A stretch of 64,000 bases of DNA. Origin: Acarospora socialis. Taxonomy: Eukaryota > Ascomycota > Lecanoromycetes > Acarosporales > Acarosporaceae. The notes beneath the pieces were generated by a model that had not been told where the DNA came from, searched no databases, and saw only the letters and a list, made by a program, of their open reading frames with translations. The stretch spans positions 3,410,001 to 3,474,000 of the forward strand of contig JAMYGW020000001.1 of the NCBI GenBank assembly GCA_025617375.2, in the 5' to 3' direction. The first letter of the stretch is position 1. Each line of letters starts with the position of its first letter. Shown one piece after another: positions 21,400 to 33,479 of the stretch. The translations under genes and the position numbers were made by a program.

Positions 21400-24300
21400 C
21401 TTTGATGAACAGAAATTATATAAAATCTCTTTTTCTTTTTTTTTTTGAGTAATAAACAGCTGTGAATTCTTTCTGATTTCATATGTCAGCAATACATGTT
21501 GTAAAGTTTCTGCTTTTTTATTACACAAGTAATTGACAGAGAAAATTCTAAGAATCTTAATTTTGTAAAGAAAATAATTATAATCAATATATTTTATATA
21601 AAACTAAATCAGTTCTGAACTTTCAGTCTTTTTCAGTTTCTGATGAAGTTGAAGAACTTTTTTAAAAAATAATTCAGTAATTTGATCTCATCTTCTGATC
21701 TTTTTTTTCTGATTGATGTCATATTATTTTTAAGTTTATACATTTTGTACAGTCTTCTTCAAGCTAATTTTTTTCATCAGTTTTACTGAGAAATGAGTGA
21801 CTATTACAGTCATCATGAATCAACAGACTTTCTACTTATTCTTTTTCTGATGAGACTGTAGATTTTGTTTTTCATTTCTGTAAAGACTGTACTTTTTATA
21901 TGAGTGATATAGATTTGCATTCTAACATCTAAATATAAATTAAGAGAAAAAATGTAGATCTCAGTTTTCAGAGTGCTGATTAAAGTAGTTTAATAAGCAT
22001 TAATAATCATATAAAGATATTTGAACAGAGTAATCTTAATTGCACTAACAACTTTCTTTATATGATGATTCTTGACAGATGTGTGTCAGACATATACTTC
22101 ATAAGTTATTGCTGATTAAATGACTGATGTGTATATCTGTTAAGATTGTACAAAAGAAACTCTTTAAATAAATACTGCTATTCTGATTAGTGCTTCTGTC
22201 TGTTTAATCATTTTGTTTTAAAGAAACTTGATATGAGCAGTTTATTTGAGTTTAGAGTCAAATCAAATTTCTAAGATTTTCACACTTAAAAAAGAAATCA
22301 ATTCATTGTTCTAAATTCATATAACTGTCTGTATATTGAATCTGATTCTGACTCTGAAGAAGTGAATTATCTTATATTTGTGAGAAACAAATTTAGCTTT
22401 ATGTTGTGTGACTCAGCTTTCACATTCTCTATGAATTTTTTTCAGTTTGATGCAGTTAATCTCAGTGAACAGTTTATACAAAAGAATGTTGACATCATCA
22501 GCAAAGTTAATTGTCAAAATTTTCTCTTTTAATCAATTACATCACTTTAGCAGATCTACATTGTAGAATAAAAAGAGAATAGATGATAAAGAAAAGTCTT
22601 ATGAAACTTCAGTCTTCACAGAAAAGCAACTTGTCTTCTGTTCTTATATAACTAGTAAGATAATTTGATTGTGAAAAAAGTTCTGAACTCATTATATAAC
22701 TCAATAAGACATTTATTTCTTTCACAAGTTGTTCAGAAGTTAAGTTAAGTTCATTGTGTCAAAAACTTTCACTATGTTCATTGATAAAAGAATGACAACA
22801 TGCTTTTTACTGTTTCAGATTGTACAAATCTGACTTATTAGTAAATTTAATGCAGTTTCTTCTGTTCTACATTTTATCTGACTTTTAAAAAAAAGATTGT
22901 TGTCTTCTGCAGTCTGCTTAATTTATATGATTAACAGAGTTTTCATAATTTTTCTCATTGTGTTCAGTAAAACAATTAATCTTCATGATTTAACTTCTTT
23001 ATAAAATTGCTTTTCTGACTTATGTAACACTATCATACAAGTTTTCTTGTATTTCTCAAAAAGAAAGTCTAGCTTTCAGCTTGCATTAATGAGATTAACT
23101 ATTGCTTGAGCAAGTTTAAGTCTCATTACTTTAAGAAAGCAGTATGAGATGTTGTCTGATTTTGAAATATTGTGAGACACTTTTGTACAAAGAATTGCAG
23201 AAATCTTCTTAGTATTAATTGAGTCAAAGATGAATATAGATTGAATAAAGATTTTTAAATCAATAAATCTGTTCTTCTGTGAGAATCAGAGTACTTTGAT
23301 ATTCAAAATATTTTGAAAATTGATTGTCATCTTGAAATAAAACCTTTTCTTGAAGATCTCAGCTTTTTTATTCAGAGTGTAAACTTCTTTATATGTTATA
23401 TAAATTGAGAAAACTGTTGCTGCAGAATTTGAATCTTTTTTTTTTATCTTGATTAAGATTCAATGTTTATTTTTCTTTGTTATCTCACTGATCACATTGC
23501 AAAAGTGTATAATTTTTGCTTTTGTGATCAGATTTTTCTTAATTTTGTCTTTTATCTTGATTAACTCTCATGCTTCTTTCATACAAATTATTCTTACTTG
23601 TTATCTTATTTTTTTTTCTTGTCTAACTATCTTATCAATTGTATCTGTTCATCAGACTTCTTCTTAATTCAAAAACTTGTGTATAGAAACTGAGTTGCTG
23701 ATTAGTATCTCAATGAAGTTGATAAAATACTTTGTGTATCATATAATCTCAGTTCTTGTTAACAGATCTCAATTTGTCTAAAGATGTTGAGTTTCAATTA
23801 GTATGATTTCTTAATTCATCTTCTTTCAGCATCTCATCTTGCTTTGAGTGATTTGTACAATTTCAAGATTAAAAATCACTGAGATTGAAAAATGATCTGA
23901 GTCATAATTTATGTTCTTTTTAATAAAGTATTCTTTCAGCTGATCTACAAAAATTCAACTGACAAAGATTAAATTTATTGTGCTGAAGATTCTTTGAATA
24001 TATTAAGTAAAAATTTTTGATGTGATCAATAAAGAAAGATTGTATGATGTAATTGTCTCAGCAAGAATTTCTTTCATGTTGTAAATACTTAAGTTGAAAA
24101 GTTCACTTCACAGTGAATAATGTAAATTGAAGTTCTCTAAAACTATGTATTCATTTTTTCTTTATATAAGTGTTGACAGAAGAAAAATAAAAAAGAAGTA
24201 ATCAGTGTTTGTGTAACTTTCTGAAGACTGCAAATAAATGTTGTATATTCAGAGAGTTTTGCTGTTCATATGAAGACAGAGTATGCATAAGTTGAAAGTG

Positions 24301-24600
24301 AAAAAGTTCATTGACTAAATACTGAAATCAAGTCTTTTATTAATCAGAAAGCAACTTCATCATAAAATCAGATCATGCTGTAAAATGAAAGAAGTGATCT
24401 TAAAGTTGTAAAATGTTAATGTAAAAGAATTTTGTCAGAATTTCTAAATTATCAAAATATTATACAATTAGATTGTCTTATCAGTCAGAAAAGAGATCAT
24501 TATCTTGTTCTTGCTTTTCTGCACATTATATTGTAAAATGAACAGCTTATTCATCAGCTTATGACTGAGAGAGTATTTCTGTAATTGTAAGATTTATACA
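21400..24600 (-). pseudogene. LINE ORF2: endonuclease, reverse transcriptase, RNase H, broken
   Basis: Reading 24,600 to 21,400 on the minus strand: endonuclease (SDHFSI motif at about 23,903-23,880), then RT with the catalytic FADD box at 22,505-22,488 followed by the Cys/His-spaced thumb start seen in Tad-type RTs, then an RNase H-like segment near 21,500. Stops occur throughout and there are frame changes. Confidence 0.7.
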
Positions 24601-24899
24601 ATTTACTGTCAGTGTCTTAAATGACTTTTTTCTTTTTCTTTTTAAAACTGAAAGAAAGTCATCATCACTGACTATCATAACTGAACTTAAGAACTGAAAA
24701 ACAGAACTGACATCTTTATGAGAAAATGTTTTGAATAAAATATTCAGTGAAATTCTGAGAAAAGAATCTTTGATTGAAATCTAAAAGTGTGTAAATTATA
24801 CAAGATAAACTTGTCTTACTTTCTTTACTTTCTTCACTCTTTCTAAACAATGTCTGATTTATACAGAATGATTTTTGCTCTTCTTTCTGCATAATGCAC

Positions 24900-25960
24900 A
24901 TTAAATCTTCAGAGAAATTTTTTTTTAATGTAATTCTCAGTTATGTGATTTAATGCTGTACAGAAGTCACATTGTACAATTTTCTTGCAGTACTTGACTG
25001 TGTGATTCTTGTACTACTGACATTTGAAATATTGAGTAACAATGCAATTCTCAGAGAAAATTTTGCAATCATAAAACTCAAAGTCAAGAAAAAGATCATT
25101 TTGCAGAAGATAGTTTGTCTGCTAAGCTTTTACTATCTCAATGTAAAGTGATTCAAAGCAATGTTCTTGTACAGTTGTCTTCTTGAATCATTTTATTCAT
25201 AAAATCTTCACTTATTTTTTAAGTTGTGAGTTTTGCATGTAAAGAATCTCTATTGTTTTAGTTTGATTCTTGTTGTTTATAAAGATGATTTAAATTTTAT
25301 AAGTCATGATGATGTACTCTTACTGCTTGATTTTGACATTAAGTTCAAAGACTTGTACAACTTTCTCTCTCTTTTCTCACATCATCTTTTCAAAGATAAA
25401 AATCACATCATTACTGAGCAGACATCTTGCAGTCATCATTATTTCTGAAATTTCTATTTCTTTTTGTATCTCTTATACAATGTTCTGTTCTGTTCTTGTT
25501 CTTTGTATTTTTGTTTTTGCTTCTGATTTAATCATTATCTTTTGATATTTTCTTTAAGACACTGATAGAACTCTTGTTTTAAAACTCTTGAAATTGACTG
25601 CTGCTGCTGAGTATGTTTGTGAGAATGTGAAGACTTTGATGAGATTTTATATGATACTTATAAAATTCTTAATTTACTTCTTGATCTTCTGAAGATCAAT
25701 ATTCAAAGTGTTACTTTTTTTTTTTTGTGTCACAGTTCTGATTACTTTTTAAATCTTTTTTATCTTAACTGAATAGTTATTAATTCATACAAAACAGTTT
25801 AGAGTGCTGATTGTCTCTGAGAAACTTTGAGAGTGATGAGAAAAACAGACTTCTTACTTATGTAAAATATCACAGTAATGTGTTTCTTCTGATTCTTCAT
25901 CATCTTTTATTATTGTATGATTTTTTTAATGTTAAAGAACTTTTTATTCTGAATTTCTAG
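24900..25960 (-). pseudogene. LINE ORF1, gag-like with CCHC knuckles, broken
   Basis: At about 25,055-24,960 the minus strand encodes two successive zinc-knuckle-like motifs (FKCQ...H...YC and CDFC...H), as in ORF1 proteins of Tad-type LINEs, which bind element RNA. The N-terminal part is low-complexity Ser/Glu/Lys-rich. Confidence 0.55.
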
Positions 25961-26027
25961 ATTTATATATGTATTTTTACTATTGAATTTAAGTTTAACA
26001 CTTTATGTGTTTGAATTAAAAGTTAAT

Positions 26028-26041
26028 CATTTTACACATTA
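26028..26041. repeat. Target-site duplication of the minus-strand LINE, right copy
   Basis: CATTTTACACATTA, identical to 21,120-21,133. Confidence 0.9.
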
Positions 26042-26889
26042 AATAGAAGTCTTAGTGAAACAGCACATTTGAGAATACTCAATTCAGCATGTAAAAAGAT
26101 ACTGAAAATTAACACTTCAAACTTTGCAATAAAAGTATATCTATATCAGATCAAAGATAAACAATGAAAATTCATAGTATATTGATTTAGAAAACTATCA
26201 GAATTCAAGAAAAAATATAAAATTCATGACAAGAAACTTCTTGTAATAGTGAAAGTACTGCAAGATTAAAGATCTTATTTTGCAAAAACAAACAAGTCAA
26301 TTTAAATCTATACAGATAATAACAATCTGAGAAATTTTGTAATAATTAAACAACTCAATTAATAACAGATTTATTGAACAGAACAGTTAGCAGACTATGA
26401 ATTTCAGATTGATTACAAGAAGAATAATAAAAATAATGAAATAGATATCTTGAATAAATAATTTGATCATGAAGAAATACAGATGATATATGCTGAAATT
26501 TTGAGCAAAGACAACAATAAAATTCTTACAAAGAATTTAGCAGCAATGCACAAAATAAAGTAAGTTCTCTTGACAAATAAAAAACTCATTAAAATATATC
26601 ACTATAACAGAGCTGAAGAACATTTAAAAGTTAAACATACTGAGAATTTAGTGTAGAGAAAACACAATATTAATAATTTTAAAAATTAAATCATCAGAAT
26701 AATTACTGTATACAATTCATGCTGAAGAAATAGAATCAATTAAAATAAGTAATATGATGAAGTAACATAACTGAATGTATCAGATACATTATGAAAATCA
26801 ATTATTATGAATTTCATTACAAAGTTATCACTATCAAAAGATTCAGCATGAAAAATGAAATTTAATAATATATTGATTATAGTGAACAG

Positions 26890-27239
26890 TGTTATGTTTC
26901 AACTGAGATTTCTTGATTATAGAGCTAGGGTTTGTGCTTCATGATATAAAGATTCAAAGATTCTAGATAAATGATAGCTTTGTATTGCATAACTAGATGA
27001 GTTTGAACATGATTGTTTTCATAAGAAAAACAATTCTACTATATAGTGAGTCTGCTTGTTGGTCTTGTCATTGAGCTTGTTGAGATGGCTTGCTCATGCA
27101 ATCTGTTGAGCTTGCTTGTCAAGCTCACTGTCAAGCATGTTGAGATGTCACATGACTGCTGTCTAGATATTCTCTGAATATACACTACTTGTGTGTATGC
27201 ATCAGTTCACTCTAAGTTCATCTTAACTTGATCATAACA
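26890..27239 (-). repeat. 3' LTR of Ty3 element B (350 bp)
   Basis: In plus coordinates it reads TGTTATGTTTCAAC...GATCATAACA. It is preceded by the TSD copy AACAG at 26,885-26,889. By eye it differs from the other B LTR at about 34 of 350 positions, all transitions, with no length change. Confidence 0.95.
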
Positions 27240-27276
27240 TCATTCTTTCTTTCTTAAACACTAGTTCTCTAGAGTC

Positions 27277-27284
27277 TATATAAG
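27277..27284 (+). promoter_or_regulatory. TATATAAG upstream of the opposite-strand ORF of B
   Basis: Lies 42 bp before the ATG at 27,319 and just outside the LTR end. Conserved in position across copies. Confidence 0.5.
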
Positions 27285-27318
27285 CAAGATTATTCACATT
27301 GTTTTGCTGTCAGCAACA

Positions 27319-27729
27319 ATGCTTTTTAAAAACTTCAATTGTCTGAGAATCACAAAGAAAATTCAGATCAATGATGTGCTCATCTTGTTTTCTTGTGACT
27401 ATTGTGTCAGTTGTGACATCAATTGTTTTGTAATGAAATCTTGACCAAAATGCAATAAGTGTACTCACTATGATCATTCATGTGTCAGTGTGTTGTGAGA
27501 GTCTCTCAATAGAACTTGTCTTTTGCTTCAAAAGAAAATAAGTAAAGCAAACAGTGAACTGACAGTCAAGCATACTGAGCTTGCTGCACTTTTCTCAAAA
27601 GTTATATGTCTTCAGAAAACATTGAATCAGATGAACTGTCATGCTTTGCAGAAGATTAACTGTCTTGTTGCTGAACTTGATAGTGATAATGATGAGACTG
27701 AGAATGAAGATTCTCAAACAATGTCATAA
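27319..27729 (+). pseudogene. Opposite-strand ORF of element B (Cys clusters plus coiled coil), best readable copy
   Basis: Encoded on the strand opposite to gag-pol, between the chromodomain end and the 3' LTR. The frame shows two Cys clusters (a CxxC-rich one, then C-x2-C-x6-C, the spacing of half a fungal Zn2Cys6 finger), a helix-prone Leu/Lys region of about 40 residues with heptad-like spacing, and an acidic Asp/Glu tail. The whole is about 135 codons. The same layout recurs in the other six Ty3 copies here. A DNA-binding or nucleic-acid-binding role is inferred from the motifs only. Treated as a fossil; broken. Confidence 0.55.
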
Positions 27730-27799
27730 CTTGTTGACTTCATGTCATCATTCTTCTGAACTAATATCAACTTCTTTTCTCAAAATGTTGAAGTGTTCT

Positions 27800-30700
27800 T
27801 GTGCAGTTCTTGAGATTTTCTTTGGGTTTTCAGATATTTTCTGAGATGTCATAATCTTTTCATTTGATGAGATAGTGAACTTTCTCACTAATCATTCTCT
27901 TCTTTAAAATGTTCTCAACTTCATATTCTTTATTGAGTTTGACAGATGTTTTGCTGATTTGAAGTAATATGAACTGATTGCAATGCTGTAGTATGAATAC
28001 ATGAAATACTGAATGTATTCTCATTTTCTTAAGTAAGTCTAGCTCATAGCTTAATTCTTTGATGTTTCATATGATCTTGAATGATTCAATGCTCTTGTTT
28101 TCTAGCTTCTTGCTTCTTTTCTTTGTCTGTATATTGTTCATTCTTAAATATACTTTTTCTTCTTCTTTGAATGATTTTGTCTTTGTTGTTTGTTCTATCT
28201 GCTGTTCAATTCATCTCATCAGATCTTGATGCAGTTTTTTCATCTGAGCAATATCTAAAATTGCTTTCTGACTTCATGATTCATATTCTTTGAGATTTCA
28301 TCATATCTTCAGATTATAGTCATAATTCACATAGAAAGACATCTCTCTCATGATTTTGTTTCTTGCATTGTTGTACACAAACTGTACTGTTGACAACAGT
28401 CATACTCAGTTGTTTTGACTTTTGTTGACATAGTGTCTTAAGTATGTTTCTGTCATCTGATTCATTTATTTGCTCTGCTTATTTGTCTGTGAGTGATATG
28501 TCATTAATATCTTGTGTTTTATCTCAAGTTCTGCTGTGAGTGTTTTTCAAAATCTGCTCATAAACAGTTTGTTTTTATTGATGATGAATTCTTTTGATAG
28601 TTCATAATTGCTAATCAATTCTTGCAGTAAGATGTATGTCAATACTGATGCTGTCATGATCTCTTTGAATGAAATAAACATGATGTACTTGATCAATCTG
28701 TTCACTATGATCAATATGCTATCAAATCTTATTTCTCATGCTGAGTTCTTTGACAGTGATAGCTTTGTAATGAAGTTCATGATAACTGACTTTCACAGTG
28801 CATCTGATGTGTTCAGTTGTGTTACTTTGTTGTATTGTTTCTCTTGATTAATCTTGTTTTTTTGACATGAATTGCACACAGTGATCATTCTGATGACTTG
28901 ATTTCTAAAATTGTTAATGTTGTGTTTTCTTTGCACTAGATCTTCAGTGCATTTAACTTTTAGATGTTCTTTAACTTTGCTGTAGTAACACATCTCTATG
29001 AGTTCTTCATTCATCAAGAAAGTCTGTTCTATCTTGTATGTTGTTGTTAAGTTCTTTGTGAGAATTTCTTTGTTGTCTTTGCTTAAAATTTCAGTGTGTA
29101 TCATTTGTACACCTTCATGATCAGATCATCTACTCAAGACATTTGCTTCATCATTCTCATTACTTTTTCTGTAATGAATTTGAAATTTGTAGTCTGCTAA
29201 CTGCTCTGTTCAACAAATCTGTCATTGATTGAGTTGTTTTGTTGTTGCAAAGTTTCTCAAATTCTTGTGATCTGTGTAGATCTGAATTGACTTGTTCATC
29301 TTTGCAAAATAAGATCTTCAGTCTTGCAGTGCTTTCACTATTGCAAGAAGTTTCTTGTTGTGAATCTTGTATCTTTTCTTGAATTCTGTTAATTTTCTAG
29401 ATCAATACACTATGAATCTTGATTGCTTCTTCTTGATCTGATATAAATATGCATTTACTGTGAAATCTGAAGCATCAGTTTTCAGTGTCTTCTTACATAC
29501 TGAGTTGAGTATTCTTAGATGTGCTGTTTCACTAAGACTTTCTTTTAATATGTGAAATGCATCTTTCTGCTCTTGATCTCAGTGTTATTCTTCACTTTTG
29601 TGTGTTAGATGCATTAGTGATTTCATAATTCTTGCATAGTTTGATACAAACTTTCAATAATAGTTCATTAACTCTAGAAAGACCTGTACTTTCTTGATTC
29701 ATTTTGATGTTAATCAGTTTCTGACTGCTTCTGTTTTTTTTAAATTCTTCTTGATTTGTTCAGATTGAATCACATAATTTAGAAATTTAACTTTCTTGAT
29801 TTTGAACCTGCTTTTTGACTTTTTCATGTACATAGCTCTCTCATTGAGCTTTGTCAATATCTTGCACACATGTCTGCAGTGCTCTTCAAGATCTTCTGAG
29901 TATATCAGAATATTGTTGAGATATGTGATCATAAAATCATCAAGATATTCTCTCAATGTGTCATTGATTAATCTTTAAAAAATGACTGATACATTCTTCA
30001 ATTCAAAAGACATAACAATATACTCATAGTGCTCATATCTTGTTCAGAATGCTGTCTTTCATTCTTTATCTTCTTTCATTCTAACTTGATAGTAGACATT
30101 CTTAAGATCTAAGCTTGTGAATCACTTAATCTTGTCTAATTAATTCTGCAGCTCTTCTATCAACAGTAGAGAATAACTGTTCTGATGAGTTATCTTGTTG
30201 AGCTGTCTGTAATTGACATACAGTTATTTCTTGTCATTCTTTTTAGATACAAACAGAATCAGATATTCTGTTGATGATTTTGATGATTTTATGAATTCTT
30301 TTTTCAGATTCTTGTCAAGATAAGTTTTAACTTTCTTGAGCTGGTTCTTGCTCATTGAGTATAATGACATTCACTTAGGTTGCTTTCTGTTCAATAGTGA
30401 TATCTTATGATTTCATGACTTATACTCTGATAAACTCATTTCTGATTGTTCAGAAATCTTGTATGTGTCTTTAACTGCATATATCTTCTTTATAACTCAA
30501 TTGATTCTCAGATTCTTTCTGCACAATCAGAACATCTTTAGTACTGTATTATATCTGATTGATCTCATAATGTTGAATGTTATTTCTTGCAGATTTTCAA
30601 GAATTGAAACTTTCACACAGATTTTCTCATCAATTCTTTTGATGACTTCATTTGTCATATGTATGTTGAATGAACAGTGCACTCACTGTGTCACTAATTC

Positions 30701-30800
30701 TAATATATTGACTACTTGTTGACTTATAATATTACTGTCTGCTTCAAAGTTTATTAATGTGTTGATTCAGTGTTCATTGATTGTGATTTTTGTTCATATT
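27800..30800 (-). pseudogene. pol region of element B, fossil
   Basis: Protease, RT (YxDD-box region near 29,930), RNase H, integrase with HHCC-type finger and core, then a chromodomain-like end, all on the minus strand and all degraded. Confidence 0.75.
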
Positions 30801-31344
30801 TGATGATCATTGTCTAACTTTTGAGACATTGCTAGCTTCTTATTCTCTAGTCTTGTTGAGAAAGCTTTTCATTTTTTGACTTATTTGATTGTTCAGCTCA
30901 TCTTCAAAGCTCTTAAAATCATTTTGATTTTTTTCTGATCATAAGATTCACATGTTTTAGACTGTATCACTCAATGTGTCTTTCTGAGTGTAGTCAGAGT
31001 TCATACTGATTGTATTTCATCTGCAACTGACTTTCAAAGACTTTTACTCTTTGCAGAAATTTGAGTGATATATACTCTTCACTGAAGATTCATCTGTCTT
31101 TATTCTGCATAGCATATTCATCAGATAAGTGTATTTCAATCTTGTGACTCTTTGTCTTTCAAACAAGAAATCTTGACAATATTGTGTCATCACTGTTGAG
31201 ACATTCATCTTTAACAGTCATCATCAGCTCTTCTAGCTGATCATATGCTCTTTGTTTTTCTGCATCTTTGTGCTGTGCTTTTTGTTTTCAAGCTTGCACT
31301 TCTTGTTCAAGCTCTCACTTCTTGAATTGAAGCTTTTCTTCTCT

Positions 31345-31349
31345 CAATA
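31345..31349. repeat. TSD of element A, left copy (CAATA)
   Basis: Matches 37,386-37,390 exactly. Confidence 0.93.
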
Positions 31350-31666
31350 TGTTACAGTCATACTCTAGAAAGAAACAGCAGAACAAGAGATACATCTGAG
31401 GAAGTGTAATTCTGAGCATGAAACAATGAAATGCTGAGCATTTTCTCATAAACATATGCCTGAGAGCACATCAGAACACTGAAATGCTGAGTGTGTCAGT
31501 GTGCTTGTTTCTATATAGTAGAATTGATTTTCTTATGAAATTGATCATGTTCAACTCATCTAGTTACACAATACAAAGCTACTGTTTACCTAGAACCTTT
31601 GAATCTTTATATCAAAGAGCACAAACCCTAGCCCTATAATCAAGGAATCTCAGTTGAGACATAACA
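31350..31666 (+). repeat. 5' LTR of Ty3 element A (317 bp)
   Basis: Reads TGTTACAGTC...GAGACATAACA. It contains CTATATAGTA at 31,511-31,520, a TATA-like word kept in all the LTRs of the family here. About 38 of 317 positions differ from the 3' LTR by eye; all are transitions and none changes the length. Confidence 0.96.
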
Positions 31667-31689
31667 CTTTGAACACTCTTACAATATAA

Positions 31690-33410
31690 AGAATGTCATT
31701 CAAAGAATCAACCTCAGATGGTGCATTGCAGAGTACTGAATCAACAAAGATAGTCAACATTAATCACAAAGTATCTAAAGTCAAGACTTCAGAGAACTTT
31801 ACAGAAGATTGATGAAATCTGAGACAATTTCTTGCTCAAATTGACCTGTATGTCAACTTCAATCAGAAGAAATTTGAAAGTGATGTTGACAGAGTCTTGT
31901 TTGCAACATTCTACATGAAGAACACAGCATTTGATTGAATTGAATCACAGCTCAACAAGTTCATGATTAAGAGCATTCTCAATCACAAACAGAATACATC
32001 TTGCATAGAGAACTGAATGCAGTTCAAAGAGGAGCTGAGAAGAATCTTTGAAGTAATTGATGAGAAATGTGCAGCAGAACAAAGAATTCACACATTACAG
32101 CAAGAAGAATTTGCAGTCAAGTATGTGGCAGAGTTTCAATGAATTGCAGCACTTATGCAATGAAACTCAGATCAGTTAGCATCAGCTTACTATTGAGACT
32201 TGAAAGAATCTATCAAGAATGAAATTGCATAAAGCAACAGGTCAGATGACCTGCAAGAACTTATCAACAAGACAATCATGATAAATGATCATCAATGAGA
32301 GCAACAGATGAAAAAAAGAGACTACTGACATCAGAAATGAACAGATCAAATCAATAGAGAAAATCAAAGACAACATTACTTGAACCTCATGAATCTCAAT
32401 ACAATGAAATGAGATCAACCTTCAGCACAGAGACTGAAGAAAGCACTGCAAGAAAAGAAATGATTTTCAAGAGAGAAGTCTCTGAACAACTGAGAAATGC
32501 AAAAATGCTACAACTGTGAAATTACTGAACATCTTGCACAGAATTGCAAGAAACCCAAGAAAGAAAGAAAGGAAGCTGCAATCATAACTAAGAAAGTAGT
32601 GCACAACAATCTTAGCTGAATGACTTGCTACAACAACATGTGTTGAATTCACATGAGCAGCAAGAATGAAGTCAAATATTACTCAAAGAAGTCACATCAG
32701 AGACAGAGAACTTACAATGTCACAGAATGATCTAGATCAGACAACACTGTGAGAAAAGAACTATGTGTTCTAGAGATCAAGATTGAAGAAATCAATACTT
32801 GTGATACTCAGATAGAAGAAGACTACAGTGATAGCACCTGAATTGTCTTGAATTTGGATGCAGACCAAGAGAAAGTCAATCAATGAAAAATCAACATGAG
32901 ACTGAAGACAGCATACCAGCACCCAGAGAATCAACAACAAGCATTGAAAGAAGACAAGCTTCAGTTCAAGAAAGAAGAGCTTGAACAAGAGATACAAGCT
33001 TGAAAACAAAAAGCACAATGCAAGAGTGCAGAAGAACAAAAGACATGTGATCAGTTAAAGAAACTGATGACAGCTGTTAAAGACAAATGTCTCAACAGTG
33101 ACAATGCAACATTGTCAAAATCCCTTGTATGAAAAACAAAGAGTCACAAGATCAAGATACACTTACCTGAAGAATATATCATGCAGAATGAAGGCAGATG
33201 GATCTTCAGTGAAGAATATATACCACTCAAATTTTTGCAAAGAGTAAAAGTCTTTGAGAGCCAGTTGCAGATGAAGTATGATCAGTATGAACTTCAACTA
33301 CACTCAGAAAGACACATTGAGCAATACAGTCTAAAGTATGCAGATCTTATGATCAGAAGAAAACTCAGATGATTTTAAGAACTTTGAAGATGAGCTGAAT
33401 GATCAAATGA
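31690..33410 (+). pseudogene. gag region of element A, fossil
   Basis: Capsid-like helical part (about 31,780-32,300), then a textbook CCHC knuckle C-x2-C-x4-H-x4-C at 32,506-32,547, then about 850 bp encoding a Lys/Glu/Gln-rich, coiled-coil-prone region. This long charged segment between nucleocapsid and protease is shared by all copies in the window. Broken. Confidence 0.8.
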
Positions 33411-33479
33411 GTCAAAAAACAAAGAGCTTCCTCAACAAGACTAGAGAATAAGAAGCTAGCAGTGTCTCAAGGACAGAAC

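Larger units (their letters stand above)
21134..26027 (-). mobile_element. LINE (Tad/I-like), 4.9 kb, in the RNase H region of C
   Basis: Minus-strand non-LTR retrotransposon whose 3' (ATT/AAT)n tail lies at the left, with a perfect 14-bp TSD. On the minus strand the order is ORF1 with two CCHC-like zinc knuckles (about 25,055-24,960), an endonuclease ending in a SDHFSI motif (about 23,903-23,880; typical form SDHxxI), RT with FADDVN at 22,505-22,488, and an RNase H-like end. This order and the FADD-type RT box fit the Tad1/I group of fungal LINEs. Multiple stops and no intact ORF. A 4.9-kb copy could be nearly complete or somewhat shortened at its 5' end. Confidence 0.82.

Noticed and set aside
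29796-29978. Open frames opposite the RT box (also 34,313-34,504 and 54,844-55,026)
   Set aside because: Shadows of the conserved RT segment on the other strand.
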